Below, piece by piece: positions 7,155-15,962 of a stretch of 43,934 bases of DNA (its first letter is position 1; each line of letters begins with the position of its first letter). A program made the translations under genes and the position numbers. The notes beneath the pieces were generated by a model. The model had not been told where the DNA came from. It searched no databases and was given only the letters and a program-made list of their open reading frames with translations. The stretch comes from a virus, in IMG/VR virus record IMGVR_UViG_3300042402_004462, positions 1-43,934 of that record; one strand, written 5' to 3'.

Positions 7155-8669
7155 TTAATTAGTTCTCATTACAATATAATTATTACCATTTATTCTTATT
7201 TCGTCGTAAGATCCGTTGTAACTATTTAAAACTTCACCGTAATCACTATCATTAACTAATTGTTCTTTTAATCTTCTGGTATCAATAAAATCATCAATCT
7301 CATAACCTCGACCTGTTAACCACCTGTAAGGATCATCACCAATCTCGTCATCTAAATAATTTTCAACAGCATCACTAATACTATCTTCATCCGGATCACC
7401 ATCTGGATTATCTTTTATTTCTTGTATTTCATATTCAATATCTGATATTCTACTGTCTTTATCATCTTGTTGATCGCTAGTATCTTCATCATCATATATT
7501 TTATTTGGGTCTACTGTAACACCGTCTTTATCTAAAACCCAATTACCACCTTCTTCATAATATTCAAAATTATTACCTTCCTCATCTTGGAAATCAAAAA
7601 CTCCACGACTATTTTTTGTTGGGTACTGAACTGGAAATCTTACACCGGTATTTTCAAAGATATATTTTTCCATTTCAAGTAACCAAATTTCTTCCTTCTG
7701 ACTTCTACTTAATTCTTTTTCAACACCATAACTTTCTGGTGATTCTCTAATCCACTCTTCAACCATATCTCTAAATTGGTCTTTAACTTCTTCTTCATCA
7801 ATAAAATAAGAAAGATAATCTTTGGAATAATATTCTGTTGGTCTATCTACCATCTCTTCATAATAATCTTCAACTGATTGATCAGCTTCATCTATTGTTC
7901 CGACAGCATATTCATGACCGGTTGATAAAGATTCAAATGATGTCATATCATAATGTGTTCCATTTGGATAAAAGTCATAAACATCTGCAGTACCATCCAA
8001 CAACTCATCCTTCTCCTCATTTAAATTATCTATTCTTTCCTCTATTGCCGACCACTCATCATCATAACTTTCTTCTCCGGCATCAAGATTATTTTGTTGT
8101 TCCTCTAATTCAACAATTTCTCTTTTTATTTCTTCAACCCTTTCTTTATCATCATCGGTTAATGTTTTAAGATCACCTTCCTGTACGGCATATTCAAAAG
8201 CGACATGTGCCTTTTCTCCAACCTCATCCGTATCATTTAAATTCCATTCATCGTCTTCTCTTTTAGTATCCTGTTCTCTTTCCTTAGCTCTTTGTCTTCT
8301 TGCATTCATCACACCATCATAAGGTGTTTGCCAATATCTACTATTTCCTGTAATTTCAACATTATCTAATGATTTGATATTTGTATAACTTATATCAATG
8401 TTTCCAAGAACCTTAATTGGTCCAAGATCTGTTAAAAATTTTTGTCCTCTAAATTTTGATAGATCAAGGTCACCAACTATTACTAGTTTTTTTCCTTTAA
8501 ATCTGGATAATCTTGGAATTGATGTTGCCTTATAATAAACAGCTTTTAAAAGATCATAATATTGTTGTGGAGTAATTCTTACTTCCTCAACTTCTTCTTC
8601 CTCTTCTTTTATAATCCTTTTAATTCTTTTAACCAAAAATGATTCTGTTATTCTAGGTAACTTTTTCAT
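7155..8669 (-). CDS. Large acidic protein with N-terminal leader
   Basis: 504 aa from the ATG at 8667-8669. Residues 1-24 (MKKLPRITESFLVKRIKRII then KEEE) are a basic amphipathic leader with the same T-E-S-x-L pattern as the SET fusion gene and a possible IKE|E cut. Next come residues ~50-100 with repeated short strands (LVIVGDLDLS, IKVLGNIDISYTN) like a leucine-rich or pentapeptide-style solenoid. The rest is very rich in Asp and Glu with coiled-coil stretches (VEEIKREIVELEEQQ). A GAGTATTTATT box precedes the start. Candidate packaged head protein; function unknown. Confidence 0.7.
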   Translation of the reverse strand: MKKLPRITESFLVKRIKRIIKEEEEEVEEVRITPQQYYDLLKAVYYKATSIPRLSRFKGKKLVIVGDLDLSKFRGQKFLTDLGPIKVLGNIDISYTNIKSLDNVEITGNSRYWQTPYDGVMNARRQRAKEREQDTKREDDEWNLNDTDEVGEKAHVAFEYAVQEGDLKTLTDDDKERVEEIKREIVELEEQQNNLDAGEESYDDEWSAIEERIDNLNEEKDELLDGTADVYDFYPNGTHYDMTSFESLSTGHEYAVGTIDEADQSVEDYYEEMVDRPTEYYSKDYLSYFIDEEEVKDQFRDMVEEWIRESPESYGVEKELSRSQKEEIWLLEMEKYIFENTGVRFPVQYPTKNSRGVFDFQDEEGNNFEYYEEGGNWVLDKDGVTVDPNKIYDDEDTSDQQDDKDSRISDIEYEIQEIKDNPDGDPDEDSISDAVENYLDDEIGDDPYRWLTGRGYEIDDFIDTRRLKEQLVNDSDYGEVLNSYNGSYDEIRINGNNYIVMRTN

Positions 8670-8674
8670 ACAAT

Positions 8675-8684
8675 AATAAATACT
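8675..8684 (-). promoter_or_regulatory. GAGTATTTAT box
   Basis: Late-promoter-like box just upstream of the ATG at 8669, matching the (G)ATATTTAT set seen elsewhere in the window. Confidence 0.4.
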
Positions 8685-8712
8685 CAAAACTTGACAAATA
8701 TGAATGGTGTAT

Positions 8713-8723
8713 GATATTTATAG
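8713..8723 (+). promoter_or_regulatory. GATATTTATAG box
   Basis: A strict copy of the GATATTTATA box, 29 bases before the ATG at 8752, with an A-rich leader in between. Confidence 0.45.
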
Positions 8724-8751
8724 AAAAATAAACATAATAAAAACAATTGTT

Positions 8752-8895
8752 ATGGGATGTGGCTGCAAAAACAAAGGAAATCAACAACCAGCTCAGGCTG
8801 CTAGACCAGTTCAGGAACAAAAAAATACCGTTCCTAATCAAACTGTTCAAGATTCAGTTAAAAAAATAGTTGAGAAATACTATAATAAAAAATAA
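8752..8895 (+). CDS. MGCGCK microprotein
   Basis: 47 aa, starting MGCGCKNKGNQQPAQAA and ending in a basic helix (VKKIVEKYYNKK). The true start is the ATG at 8752; the frame is open to 8704, but that would run over the upstream box. The two cysteines at the very N-terminus could bind metal or be modified. Followed directly by a terminator, so it forms its own unit. Function unknown. Confidence 0.65.
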   Translation: MGCGCKNKGNQQPAQAARPVQEQKNTVPNQTVQDSVKKIVEKYYNKK

Positions 8896-8917
8896 TTTCC
8901 TTTGCGCAAAGAAAACT

Positions 8918-8947
8918 AAAGGTGGATAATTTTCCACCTTTTTTTGT
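8918..8947 (+). terminator. Rho-independent terminator
   Basis: AAAGGTGGA (8918-8926) and the complementary TCCACCTTT close a strong stem followed by a T run. A separate perfect palindrome CTTTGCGCAAAG (8900-8911) sits just before it, which may be an operator or a second hairpin. Confidence 0.8.
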
Positions 8948-8958
8948 ATTTATAAGAT

Positions 8959-10068
8959 ATGGCAAGTTTAGATAGATTTATTGAGTGGTTTCATTCCGGC
9001 TATGATGAGGATTTTGAAAAGGTTTTAAAAGTATTTAAAAGAACTAGAAATTTTTTAAAATTGGTTGCTAGTCGTGAAATGCAAGATAAGATTGATATTG
9101 GTTATATTCCAAATAGAGAATTTAAAAATGATCCGGAACTTTTTAATTACCTAGGTGAAAATGGGTTTTTAGATAATGTAAGTTATAAAATTATTGATGA
9201 AGAACAAAAAAATTACTACCTAGTTTGGTTAATTGAAAAAGATGTGAATCAAGGTTTGAAATTTATATGTGATAATATATTAAGTGATGTTGAAATAAGG
9301 TCCGATGGTTACTGGTTAAAACTTGCTGGAAGAGAAGAACTTGCGGAATTTTTTAGAAGTTACAGTAGAGAAACAAGTCCGGAAGATGTTGCAAAACAAG
9401 TTTTTAGTGAAGAAGGTTTAGATTATGGAAGATTTTGGGACACGACTGACGATGTTTATGCTGATGTTATTGAAGTTCTTGATGATTCAAACATAGAAAT
9501 TCTTAAAAAGTACATAATGGAACATATTGGAAATAGGGACTTAAATATTGAAGAGTATGGTGCTGATTTTTTTCATGAACTTATAAAATCTCAAGGTAGA
9601 GAAGATTTTTTTCAAATAACAGATAATGATGTAAAAAATTTAATTGATGATTCAGAGGCGATGAATGAATTACTTAAGGGTGATTTATCTGATTTAAAAA
9701 GTGAGTTATATTCAGTTCATACTAATGCTTATAATAATGCTTATGAAACCGAAGTATATGATCTTGTAATGGAAGGTCTTGGTGAGTTTTTTTCATCTAG
9801 AATTGATGAAGTCCAAAAACAAGTTGGTGAAAAAACAAGATATATTCCATACATTAAAATAAGTGATTTTTATGGTAATGTTATGACTTTTTTAAATGAT
9901 TATAAAGGATATACTGATACGTTAGATTATTTAGGTAGTTATACTGAAATGATGAAACAATTATTTAATGATGGCTCTTATGAACCTATTGATTTTAGAA
10001 TCCCTGAATATGCTGACTGGAGTTTAATTGATAAATATATTAATGAATTTTTTCCAGATTACGTATAA
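8959..10068 (+). CDS. Unknown protein, paralog A of a tandem pair
   Basis: 369 aa, acidic, mostly helical. Preceded by GTATTTATAAG before the ATG. The C-terminal half aligns by eye with the next gene: DDSNIEILKKYI against DRNKKYLKQRIL, NAYNNAYETEVYDLV against NYAYNEAWGDVMF, and IPYIKISDFYGNVMTF against KPKIRIVDFPGFLRTF. This points to a tandem duplication. The stop overlaps the next ATG by one base (TAATG). No catalytic motif seen; function unknown. Confidence 0.65.
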   Translation: MASLDRFIEWFHSGYDEDFEKVLKVFKRTRNFLKLVASREMQDKIDIGYIPNREFKNDPELFNYLGENGFLDNVSYKIIDEEQKNYYLVWLIEKDVNQGLKFICDNILSDVEIRSDGYWLKLAGREELAEFFRSYSRETSPEDVAKQVFSEEGLDYGRFWDTTDDVYADVIEVLDDSNIEILKKYIMEHIGNRDLNIEEYGADFFHELIKSQGREDFFQITDNDVKNLIDDSEAMNELLKGDLSDLKSELYSVHTNAYNNAYETEVYDLVMEGLGEFFSSRIDEVQKQVGEKTRYIPYIKISDFYGNVMTFLNDYKGYTDTLDYLGSYTEMMKQLFNDGSYEPIDFRIPEYADWSLIDKYINEFFPDYV

Positions 10069-11045
10069 TGAATTTAGATAATTTAATAGAAGGTTTAAAT
10101 AAACGAGATGACAAGGCCATTGATAAGATTAGAGCCATGTTTGGTTCTTTAACCAAGTTTGTTAAATATTATGTCAAAAAAAGAAAAAAATTACACAAAA
10201 TAGATCTTCATAGTTATTGGGATGAGTGTAATAGTTATGAAGAAGAGTATTTCAATACACTTTGTTTAGATATATTAAATGAAGCCGGTCCAAGTTATTT
10301 TATTCAATATTTATCAGATGTTGTTTATGAAAATGAAACGTATTATGTAAAACCTTGGCAATTAAAAGATTTATCTTCTTTATTTTTAAGAGACGAAAGT
10401 AAAATTGTTGATCGTGTTTTTGATAGTGACAATTACGAACATTTTAGTATTGAACCTAGGTATATTAATTACTACTATGATATAGTAAACATCCTTAATG
10501 ATAGAAATAAAAAATACTTAAAACAAAGGATTTTAGAACTAACAGATGGTCACACTTTTAGTGAGGCTGATTTTGAAACTAGTGATTTTGATTACTTTAA
10601 CGAAAATGGTGAATTTATTATTTCAGATAACATTGATGAAATATTAAAATCAAGTGATTTGTTTAATGAGATTATAGAACTAAATCCGATATATGATATA
10701 AAACTTGAAATGGAAAACTTGTATAATTACGCATACAATGAAGCCTGGGGTGATGTTATGTTTAAAAGGATTTTTGATTCAATGTCCGATATTTTCTATC
10801 CTGAATTTACTTGGGAAAATGGCAAACCAAAAATTAGAATAGTCGATTTTCCAGGATTTTTAAGAACATTTTTTAATTGTGCTGATAATTACACAATAAT
10901 TGACCAATATGATTTCATAACTTTTCTTTTCCATCTCATAAACGCTGATTGTATTGAACATCCAGATTTCAAAACACTAGATTATCCCTCAACAGATAAA
11001 GTTGATGAGTATATTAACGACTTATTTATTGAATATATAACCTAA
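10068..11045 (+). CDS. Unknown protein, paralog B of a tandem pair
   Basis: 325 aa. Shares its layout and several blocks with the gene just upstream (see there), but has diverged strongly. The first ~50 residues are basic (YYVKKRKKLHKIDLHSYWDE), the rest acidic. Translationally coupled to paralog A through the TAATG overlap, which suggests that the two products act together or form a heteromer. Confidence 0.65.
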   Translation: MNLDNLIEGLNKRDDKAIDKIRAMFGSLTKFVKYYVKKRKKLHKIDLHSYWDECNSYEEEYFNTLCLDILNEAGPSYFIQYLSDVVYENETYYVKPWQLKDLSSLFLRDESKIVDRVFDSDNYEHFSIEPRYINYYYDIVNILNDRNKKYLKQRILELTDGHTFSEADFETSDFDYFNENGEFIISDNIDEILKSSDLFNEIIELNPIYDIKLEMENLYNYAYNEAWGDVMFKRIFDSMSDIFYPEFTWENGKPKIRIVDFPGFLRTFFNCADNYTIIDQYDFITFLFHLINADCIEHPDFKTLDYPSTDKVDEYINDLFIEYIT

Positions 11046-11095
11046 CTATTTAATTATTTAATTAAAAATTATATTCATTATAAAAAAAATGATAT

Positions 11096-11791
11096 ATGAG
11101 AAAAATTAATAAAAATTCAAGAAGAGGTATTGTAAATTTACTTGCCGATTTTATTCTAACAAGAATAGACAAAAAAGAAAACTCAATTATCCAGGTTACA
11201 GATTGTGAAGCTTTTATGGTTATTCATGGTCAAACAACATCAAAAGATATTCTGGATCTGGATAAGATTAAAGCTGACTTCTTTGAGTGGTTTAAAGACA
11301 TACTTGATGAGGTTGGAATTGAAAACATAAACACCATTGATATTATCAGATATGATCAAGAAGTTGGTAGTATTGAAAAGGGTTGGGTTAGTGTAAATAA
11401 GGAGGTCTTTGTTGAGGAACCAGAACCGATCCATGAGTTAAACGTATCTTCAGAATTTCCTTATGGGTATAGTTTAAATTGTGGTCGCTTAATGACATAT
11501 TACTCACACTATGTTTTTAATCATATGTATAGTTTAATGGGTGTTGATAATGTAAATTTTTATTTTACAAAAGAAGAAGATGAAAATGAAGATCTAAAAA
11601 TAAAGATTGTTTCTGATTCCAAATATAATAAAGAGATTATTAATTCTTTGGTTTTAGATGTATTTTCCTTTGATCTGGAAGACTTTAAAGATTATGTTAA
11701 GAATTATGACCTATTACAAGATATTCTCTTTCCTGGTAAAGATAAACCCTACACAAAACAAGATAAGTTAGAACACGTAATTGTATTCTAA
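11096..11791 (+). CDS. Unknown protein (231 aa)
   Basis: Begins with a basic stretch (MRKINKNSRRGIVNLLADFI). A conserved-looking block SSEFPYGYSLNCGRLMTYYS follows the acidic loop EEPEPIHEL. No named family recognised and no catalytic motif that I can defend. Last gene of the plus-strand run; ends at the terminator shared with the glutaredoxin gene. No TAnnTTTG or ATATTTAT element is obvious in the 50 bases before it, so it may be co-transcribed with the paralogs. Confidence 0.6.
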   Translation: MRKINKNSRRGIVNLLADFILTRIDKKENSIIQVTDCEAFMVIHGQTTSKDILDLDKIKADFFEWFKDILDEVGIENINTIDIIRYDQEVGSIEKGWVSVNKEVFVEEPEPIHELNVSSEFPYGYSLNCGRLMTYYSHYVFNHMYSLMGVDNVNFYFTKEEDENEDLKIKIVSDSKYNKEIINSLVLDVFSFDLEDFKDYVKNYDLLQDILFPGKDKPYTKQDKLEHVIVF

Positions 11792-11796
11792 AAAAG

Positions 11797-11823
11797 AAAC
11801 CCCAACTTTAAATTGGGGTTTTT
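11797..11823. terminator. Bidirectional terminator
   Basis: AAACCCCAA and TTGGGGTTT form a stem flanked by A and T runs, lying between the convergent 231-aa gene and the glutaredoxin gene. Confidence 0.85.
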
Positions 11824-11825
11824 TA

Positions 11826-12113
11826 TTATCTTTCAAAAAATTCTCTTATTATTTCAGCGCCTTCATCAATATCATTAAAATCTCTGTCTGGTGCAAACAA
11901 CTCTGTTAGTGGTTGTTCTGAATCTGGATTTTCAATTAACATAAAGGATGGAACATAATCGTTTCCAGTAATATCAACAAACATATTGTATTCATCTTCA
12001 TGTTCGTGAATATCTCTATCAACATACTCAATACCTTCTTTATCTAAATTTTCTTTTAACATCTGACAAAAAGGACAACTTTTCATCGTAAAAACTACTA
12101 CTACCTTATCCAT
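11826..12113 (-). CDS. Glutaredoxin-like protein
   Basis: 95 aa. The N-terminal strand VVVVFTMKSCPFCQML places the CPFC redox pair at C13/C16 after a beta strand; YVDRDIHEHED and the VPSFMLIEN cis-proline region (VPS) complete the fold. It would reduce disulfides, most likely for ribonucleotide reductase, which is not in this window. Overlaps the thioredoxin gene by 8 bases, so the two are coupled. Confidence 0.85.
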   Translation of the reverse strand: MDKVVVVFTMKSCPFCQMLKENLDKEGIEYVDRDIHEHEDEYNMFVDITGNDYVPSFMLIENPDSEQPLTELFAPDRDFNDIDEGAEIIREFFER

Positions 12114-12420
12114 TGATTAACTCTGTTACTAAACCATTTATTTGACCTTCTGTTAAAACACCAACTCTTGTATCAACAAGTTCTTGACCATTGAATATTT
12201 TAATTGTTGGTATGCTTCTAATTCCTAATGATGCTGCGGCACCTTGATTTTGATCTACATTCATTGTGTACATTTGAACATCCGAGGAATTCTCGGTTGC
12301 TACTTTTTCAAAAATAGGTTTCATCATTTTGCATGGACCACACCATTCGGCCCAAAATTCAACAATGACTTTTTCACCATTGTTAAGTTTTTGTTGTAAA
12401 TCTATACTATTAATTTCCAT
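12106..12420 (-). CDS. Thioredoxin
   Basis: 104 aa, the usual length. FWAEWCGPCKMMKP carries the CGPC active site (C27/C30), and SIPTIKIFNGQ has the cis-Pro loop. A cytosolic disulfide reductase; in T4-like phages it supplies electrons to phage ribonucleotide reductase, and in T7-like phages the host homolog is a polymerase processivity factor. Overlaps its neighbours on both sides in a three-gene operon with the 113-aa gene and glutaredoxin. Confidence 0.92.
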   Translation of the reverse strand: MEINSIDLQQKLNNGEKVIVEFWAEWCGPCKMMKPIFEKVATENSSDVQMYTMNVDQNQGAAASLGIRSIPTIKIFNGQELVDTRVGVLTEGQINGLVTELING

Positions 12421-12751
12421 TTTGTTTTAATTTAGTTAATTGTTTAATGAAAAGAGTAACCTCACTAAGTTTACTAATTTCATAGATTATTTTTAATTTA
12501 TATAGTTGACTATCATTCCAAGATAGATAAAGATAAATATCTGATCTGTTTTTGAAAATACCCTCAAAGTGAAACATTTTTTTATCTACCTGGAGCCAAG
12601 TACTTTCTAAATATTCGGTTGTAAAATTATCTCTACTAATTAAATCTTCCGGAACTAAATTTGGTGTTTCAATTAAAACTGAACTATATAACAAACCAGT
12701 ATTTTTATTTAATGTTTCAATAAAAAAATCTTCTTTTTTAAAAAATTCCAT
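12410..12751 (-). CDS. Hypothetical protein (113 aa)
   Basis: The start is placed at the ATG at 12749-12751 (MEFFKKEDFFIETLN); an upstream in-frame start would fall in the terminator stem. A small alpha/beta protein with DIYLYLSWNDSQLYKLK. Not recognised. Opens the operon with thioredoxin and glutaredoxin; TATTCTTG just before the ATG is an imperfect -7 element with a TTTTG run ~17 bases upstream, inside the terminator of the preceding gene. Confidence 0.55.
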   Translation of the reverse strand: MEFFKKEDFFIETLNKNTGLLYSSVLIETPNLVPEDLISRDNFTTEYLESTWLQVDKKMFHFEGIFKNRSDIYLYLSWNDSQLYKLKIIYEISKLSEVTLFIKQLTKLKQNGN

Positions 12752-12761
12752 ATTACAAGAA

Positions 12762-12790
12762 TAAAAAAAAGTGGTCAAAAGTGACCACTT
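12762..12790 (-). terminator. Strong rho-independent terminator
   Basis: AAGTGGTC (12769-12776) pairs perfectly with GACCACTT (12783-12790); on the minus strand the stem is followed by eight T. Ends the DUF932-like gene, 11 bases before the next start codon. Confidence 0.85.
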
Positions 12791-12794
12791 AATC

Positions 12795-13550
12795 TTAAAT
12801 CATTTCTTCAGCAAGAGTCCAAAGTTTTGTATTTATTGTGTTTTGAGCGATTATATTATCAATCTTTCTCATTTTTGTAACTTTACCTCTTTGGTTTGAT
12901 ACTTGAACTCCACCACGGATCATCTTTTCTTGTACCACATTGAATACTTTCCAAAGATCATCACCTTCATCATCTTTTCTGTTTGGTGTAAGTAAACCAA
13001 CAATCTCCAAGTCATTCAAAGTTTTTTCAGCGTTAAATCTAATTTTTGCTGACTCACGAACAAACTTAATTTTTTCATCTATTGTAAGTTCTCTTGACAT
13101 CATTCGTCCAACTGACTGCTCAATCATTGGTAATTTCTTTGAGAATGTGTCTGCCAATTGTTTAACATCGTCAAGTTGGAATGTATTGTGTCTCATTGTA
13201 AACTTCTCGGCAACTGCTGTTGGGACTGTTAAACCATTAGAGCAAACCAATCTATGTAAACCGGCACTCATAGAAAAAGCTGACATTCCATTGTGTGAGT
13301 TTTTGATAATCGCCTCAACTAAAGTGTCACCAACTTTAGGTAATTCACCGTTACGGAATCTGATCTCGTGTAAAGAATGAATTCCTTTGCCTGTTTGTTT
13401 TACAGATGCGACTTCCCAACCTTCACGGTCAAAAAATTCAATAACCTGATCTGTTGGGACGAAGGTGTATTTATCAGTCATCTTAGGAGATGGTGATGTT
13501 GCAAATACTGAAGGAGCTTGGGTTTTAATAAGTTCTGGTGTGTATAACAT
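12795..13550 (-). CDS. DUF932-like protein
   Basis: 251 aa. The pattern PTDQVIEFFDREGWEV ... GLHRLVCSNGLTV ... KFTMRHNTFQLDDV fits the DUF932 (PF06067) family, found in phages and plasmids, often near recombination or ssDNA genes; function not established. Own promoter (TACATTTG) and own strong terminator, so it is a single-gene unit, perhaps an early gene. Confidence 0.8.
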   Translation of the reverse strand: MLYTPELIKTQAPSVFATSPSPKMTDKYTFVPTDQVIEFFDREGWEVASVKQTGKGIHSLHEIRFRNGELPKVGDTLVEAIIKNSHNGMSAFSMSAGLHRLVCSNGLTVPTAVAEKFTMRHNTFQLDDVKQLADTFSKKLPMIEQSVGRMMSRELTIDEKIKFVRESAKIRFNAEKTLNDLEIVGLLTPNRKDDEGDDLWKVFNVVQEKMIRGGVQVSNQRGKVTKMRKIDNIIAQNTINTKLWTLAEEMI

Positions 13551-13573
13551 ATATTTAAATTTTGATTACATTA

Positions 13574-13581
13574 CAAATGTA
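13574..13581 (-). promoter_or_regulatory. Bacteroidota promoter TACATTTG with -33 TTTTG
   Basis: TACATTTG matches TAnnTTTG; GTTTTGTG lies about 20 bases upstream at the -33 position, making this one of the best host-type promoters in the window. It drives the DUF932-like gene. Confidence 0.65.
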
Positions 13582-13617
13582 GTCATTTTTTTTAAATCAC
13601 AAAACTTTTTTTAAAAA

Positions 13618-13905
13618 TTAATTTAAAATTATATCACCAAAACTTGTCTTTTGGATTACCTTATTAAGGTATTTTTTTTCTTTTGCCTCAACAACAACAA
13701 ATTTTAATTCTAAAACAGCTTCAACAATTTGTTCTTTTGATAAAACAATTTCTTTTCCTTCTTTAAAATTATTTTCACACTTTTCTCTTAATTTTTGGTA
13801 AAACTCATCCTTTTGGAGGTCACCAATTAAAACCATTAAATCATTTGGGTTTTTCTCAAAAAACTCAATTAATTGTGTCATATAAATTTCTACGTCTACA
13901 CTCAT
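13618..13905 (-). CDS. Hypothetical protein (95 aa)
   Basis: Mostly helical: MTQLIEFFEKNPNDLMVLIG then KDEFYQKLREKCENN, LSKEQIVEAVLELKF and a final SFGDIILN. I do not recognise a named family. Starts 4 bases after the stop of the 652-aa gene, in the same direction, so probably in its transcript. Confidence 0.6.
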   Translation of the reverse strand: MSVDVEIYMTQLIEFFEKNPNDLMVLIGDLQKDEFYQKLREKCENNFKEGKEIVLSKEQIVEAVLELKFVVVEAKEKKYLNKVIQKTSFGDIILN

Positions 13906-13909
13906 GTTC

Positions 13910-15868
13910 TTAAGATGACATTTTACAATGTTGTTTCATTTCAGGTGGATAGGCAATCTCATATATATCTTCTTCTTCACTTGTTACAAATCTTGTCATT
14001 GCTGATGGTAAATCACCTGACTTAACTCCGGAACCTTCAAAACTTAAAAACTCAAGACAGTGACAATTTTCAATACTTTGAGGTACTTTAGTTAGTTTAG
14101 GACAATTTGTTATATTAACAAAAGATAGTTGTTCTAGTTCGCCAATATTTTCAGGTAGTTTATCAACAATTTTTTCAAGAACCAAAATTTCAAGGTCTTT
14201 AAATCTTGTAAAACTATCTGGAAGATTAATAATAATATCGTCTTTAGATTTATTCTCCATTTGGAAGAATGTCATATCTTCAGGTAATAATTCAAAGAGT
14301 CTTTCAATACCAAACATTCTGGCAAACTTAGAGTTTGCATCATTAGGGTATTCAAGTTTTACTTGTCCAGGATCAAATCCACCTTCTAACTCTTCTTCAT
14401 ATTTTATTCTTAACTGTCTCAAGTAAGGTCTCATTTCTTTACTTAAAACAACTTCCATATCATTTTCTGAAAGTTCTTTAAGTGATTTAACAAGTAGTTT
14501 TTCTTTCTTCTTGGAAACATAATAAGACATTGCACTTGGTGATAAAACTCTTACCATTCCAGCGCTTAACTCTGTTCCAAGTCCAATATATTTTTTCTGT
14601 AATTCTTCAGGTAAGTTTCCAAATATTTCATCACCTTGATTCATATTTCTAAAATCAGGACCTCTTAATTCCATCCACAATTCAACTTCTTCTGGACCAC
14701 CCAACTCGGTTAATGGGTCTGTAGTTTTAAGGTTGTAAGATTTATATCTTTGCATTTTTGCTTGATCCTCATCATTAAATGGTTTTCCAACCAAATATTG
14801 TTGTTTACCTTCTAACGGTGGGATTTTACCTACAATCTCTCTCCAAGGCACTACTGTACCACCAGCAAATCTTCCAGAGTTAGATCCATCAGCTAATCTC
14901 ATTTCACCATATCTATCAACAAGAATTACTGAAGCATAATTCAAATCTGACGTTGGTAAATTTTTATTTATAATATAATAAAGTGTTAAATTTTGATTTA
15001 ATCTATAGTTGTAGTAATAATTTGAAGACCCTTCCCAAGAAGTACACCATCTTCTATCTGGCGCAAATTTCTTTCTAATATTAATACACTTGTGTTTTTG
15101 ATCTGGTGCAAAAATTAAAATATTATCATCTTCATAAGCAATATCAACATCACTTGTATCAATTTGAGGTAGTGAATACTCGTCTTCTGATATTCTTGTA
15201 TAACCATCAACAACATGTTCAAACTCTTCAAAATTCATAAAAGCAACTAATTTAGTTCTTAATGGAATTACGTTGTATTGTGCGACATATCTTTGTGCTC
15301 TAGGTAATATAACCGTTAGTGGATCCTCATCTGGAACTTCTTTGTGGTATTTTTCAGTGATTGCAACAACAAGTTCGTTATTACCATTCCTATCAAATCT
15401 ACTAAAATATTGACCAACTAACTCATTAAGTTCAGTTGGATTAAATGTTGTAACATCTTTACTAAAAGCTTTTGCTTTCTTAACAAGAGTTTTAACCTCA
15501 AAAAATTTTTTGATATTAACTTTTGTTAATTGTAAGTCTACTTGAAACTTTCCTCTCCAGTTGGCAATATAATCTTGAACTAATTCATCAAGGTCTTTCT
15601 TACTTTTTTGTTTTGTTGCTTTATCGGCAATTAATTGTTTTATTTTTTCATATTCATGTCTAAAAATATCTTTGTCCTCATTTGAAAAGGCGGCTTTAAA
15701 TCTTTCAAAGTCGGCTATGTTTTTTCTTATATCTTCTTCGGAATCTTCGGTTTCTTTTTTGAACTTATCAACCAATTTTTTTACTGTTGACTCCGGATAC
15801 TCTAATAGAACTTTTTTTGTGTTAACATTTTCTTTAACTACTTTAGATAATAGATTGATTAATTCCAT
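13910..15868 (-). CDS. Large WC-module/LRR protein with N-terminal leader
   Basis: 652 aa. Residues 1-23 (MELINLLSKVVKENVN then TKKVLLE) are a short leader with VKE|N and LLE|Y as possible protease sites. Residues 24-150 are charged helices. Residues ~246-334 hold the WC module (YEDDNILIF, RRWCTSWEG with W274/C275, LTLYYIINKN), shared with the protein at 2559. The C-terminal ~100 residues are leucine-rich repeats (INLPDSFTRFKDLEILVL, KLPENIGELEQLSFVNI). An AATATTTATAG box lies upstream. Candidate packaged effector or virion protein; the role of the WC module is unknown. Confidence 0.75.
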   Translation of the reverse strand: MELINLLSKVVKENVNTKKVLLEYPESTVKKLVDKFKKETEDSEEDIRKNIADFERFKAAFSNEDKDIFRHEYEKIKQLIADKATKQKSKKDLDELVQDYIANWRGKFQVDLQLTKVNIKKFFEVKTLVKKAKAFSKDVTTFNPTELNELVGQYFSRFDRNGNNELVVAITEKYHKEVPDEDPLTVILPRAQRYVAQYNVIPLRTKLVAFMNFEEFEHVVDGYTRISEDEYSLPQIDTSDVDIAYEDDNILIFAPDQKHKCINIRKKFAPDRRWCTSWEGSSNYYYNYRLNQNLTLYYIINKNLPTSDLNYASVILVDRYGEMRLADGSNSGRFAGGTVVPWREIVGKIPPLEGKQQYLVGKPFNDEDQAKMQRYKSYNLKTTDPLTELGGPEEVELWMELRGPDFRNMNQGDEIFGNLPEELQKKYIGLGTELSAGMVRVLSPSAMSYYVSKKKEKLLVKSLKELSENDMEVVLSKEMRPYLRQLRIKYEEELEGGFDPGQVKLEYPNDANSKFARMFGIERLFELLPEDMTFFQMENKSKDDIIINLPDSFTRFKDLEILVLEKIVDKLPENIGELEQLSFVNITNCPKLTKVPQSIENCHCLEFLSFEGSGVKSGDLPSAMTRFVTSEEEDIYEIAYPPEMKQHCKMSS

Positions 15869-15880
15869 AATTTGTTTTTA

Positions 15881-15891
15881 CTATAAATATT
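15881..15891 (-). promoter_or_regulatory. AATATTTATAG box
   Basis: Copy of the ATATTTATA box, 12 bases or more before the ATG at 15868, followed by an A-rich leader. Confidence 0.45.
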
Positions 15892-15962
15892 ATAACCAAT
15901 GAAAAAATAACTATTTATTGTTTATATGTCAATTACTAATATTTATTTTTATTAAAAAGAAT

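Noticed and set aside
7838-8170. Plus-strand ORFs opposite the large acidic protein and similar long antisense frames elsewhere
   Set aside because: They mirror the codon bias of the gene on the other strand, lack starts with promoters and show low-complexity His/Leu-rich or Ser/Phe-rich composition typical of shadows.
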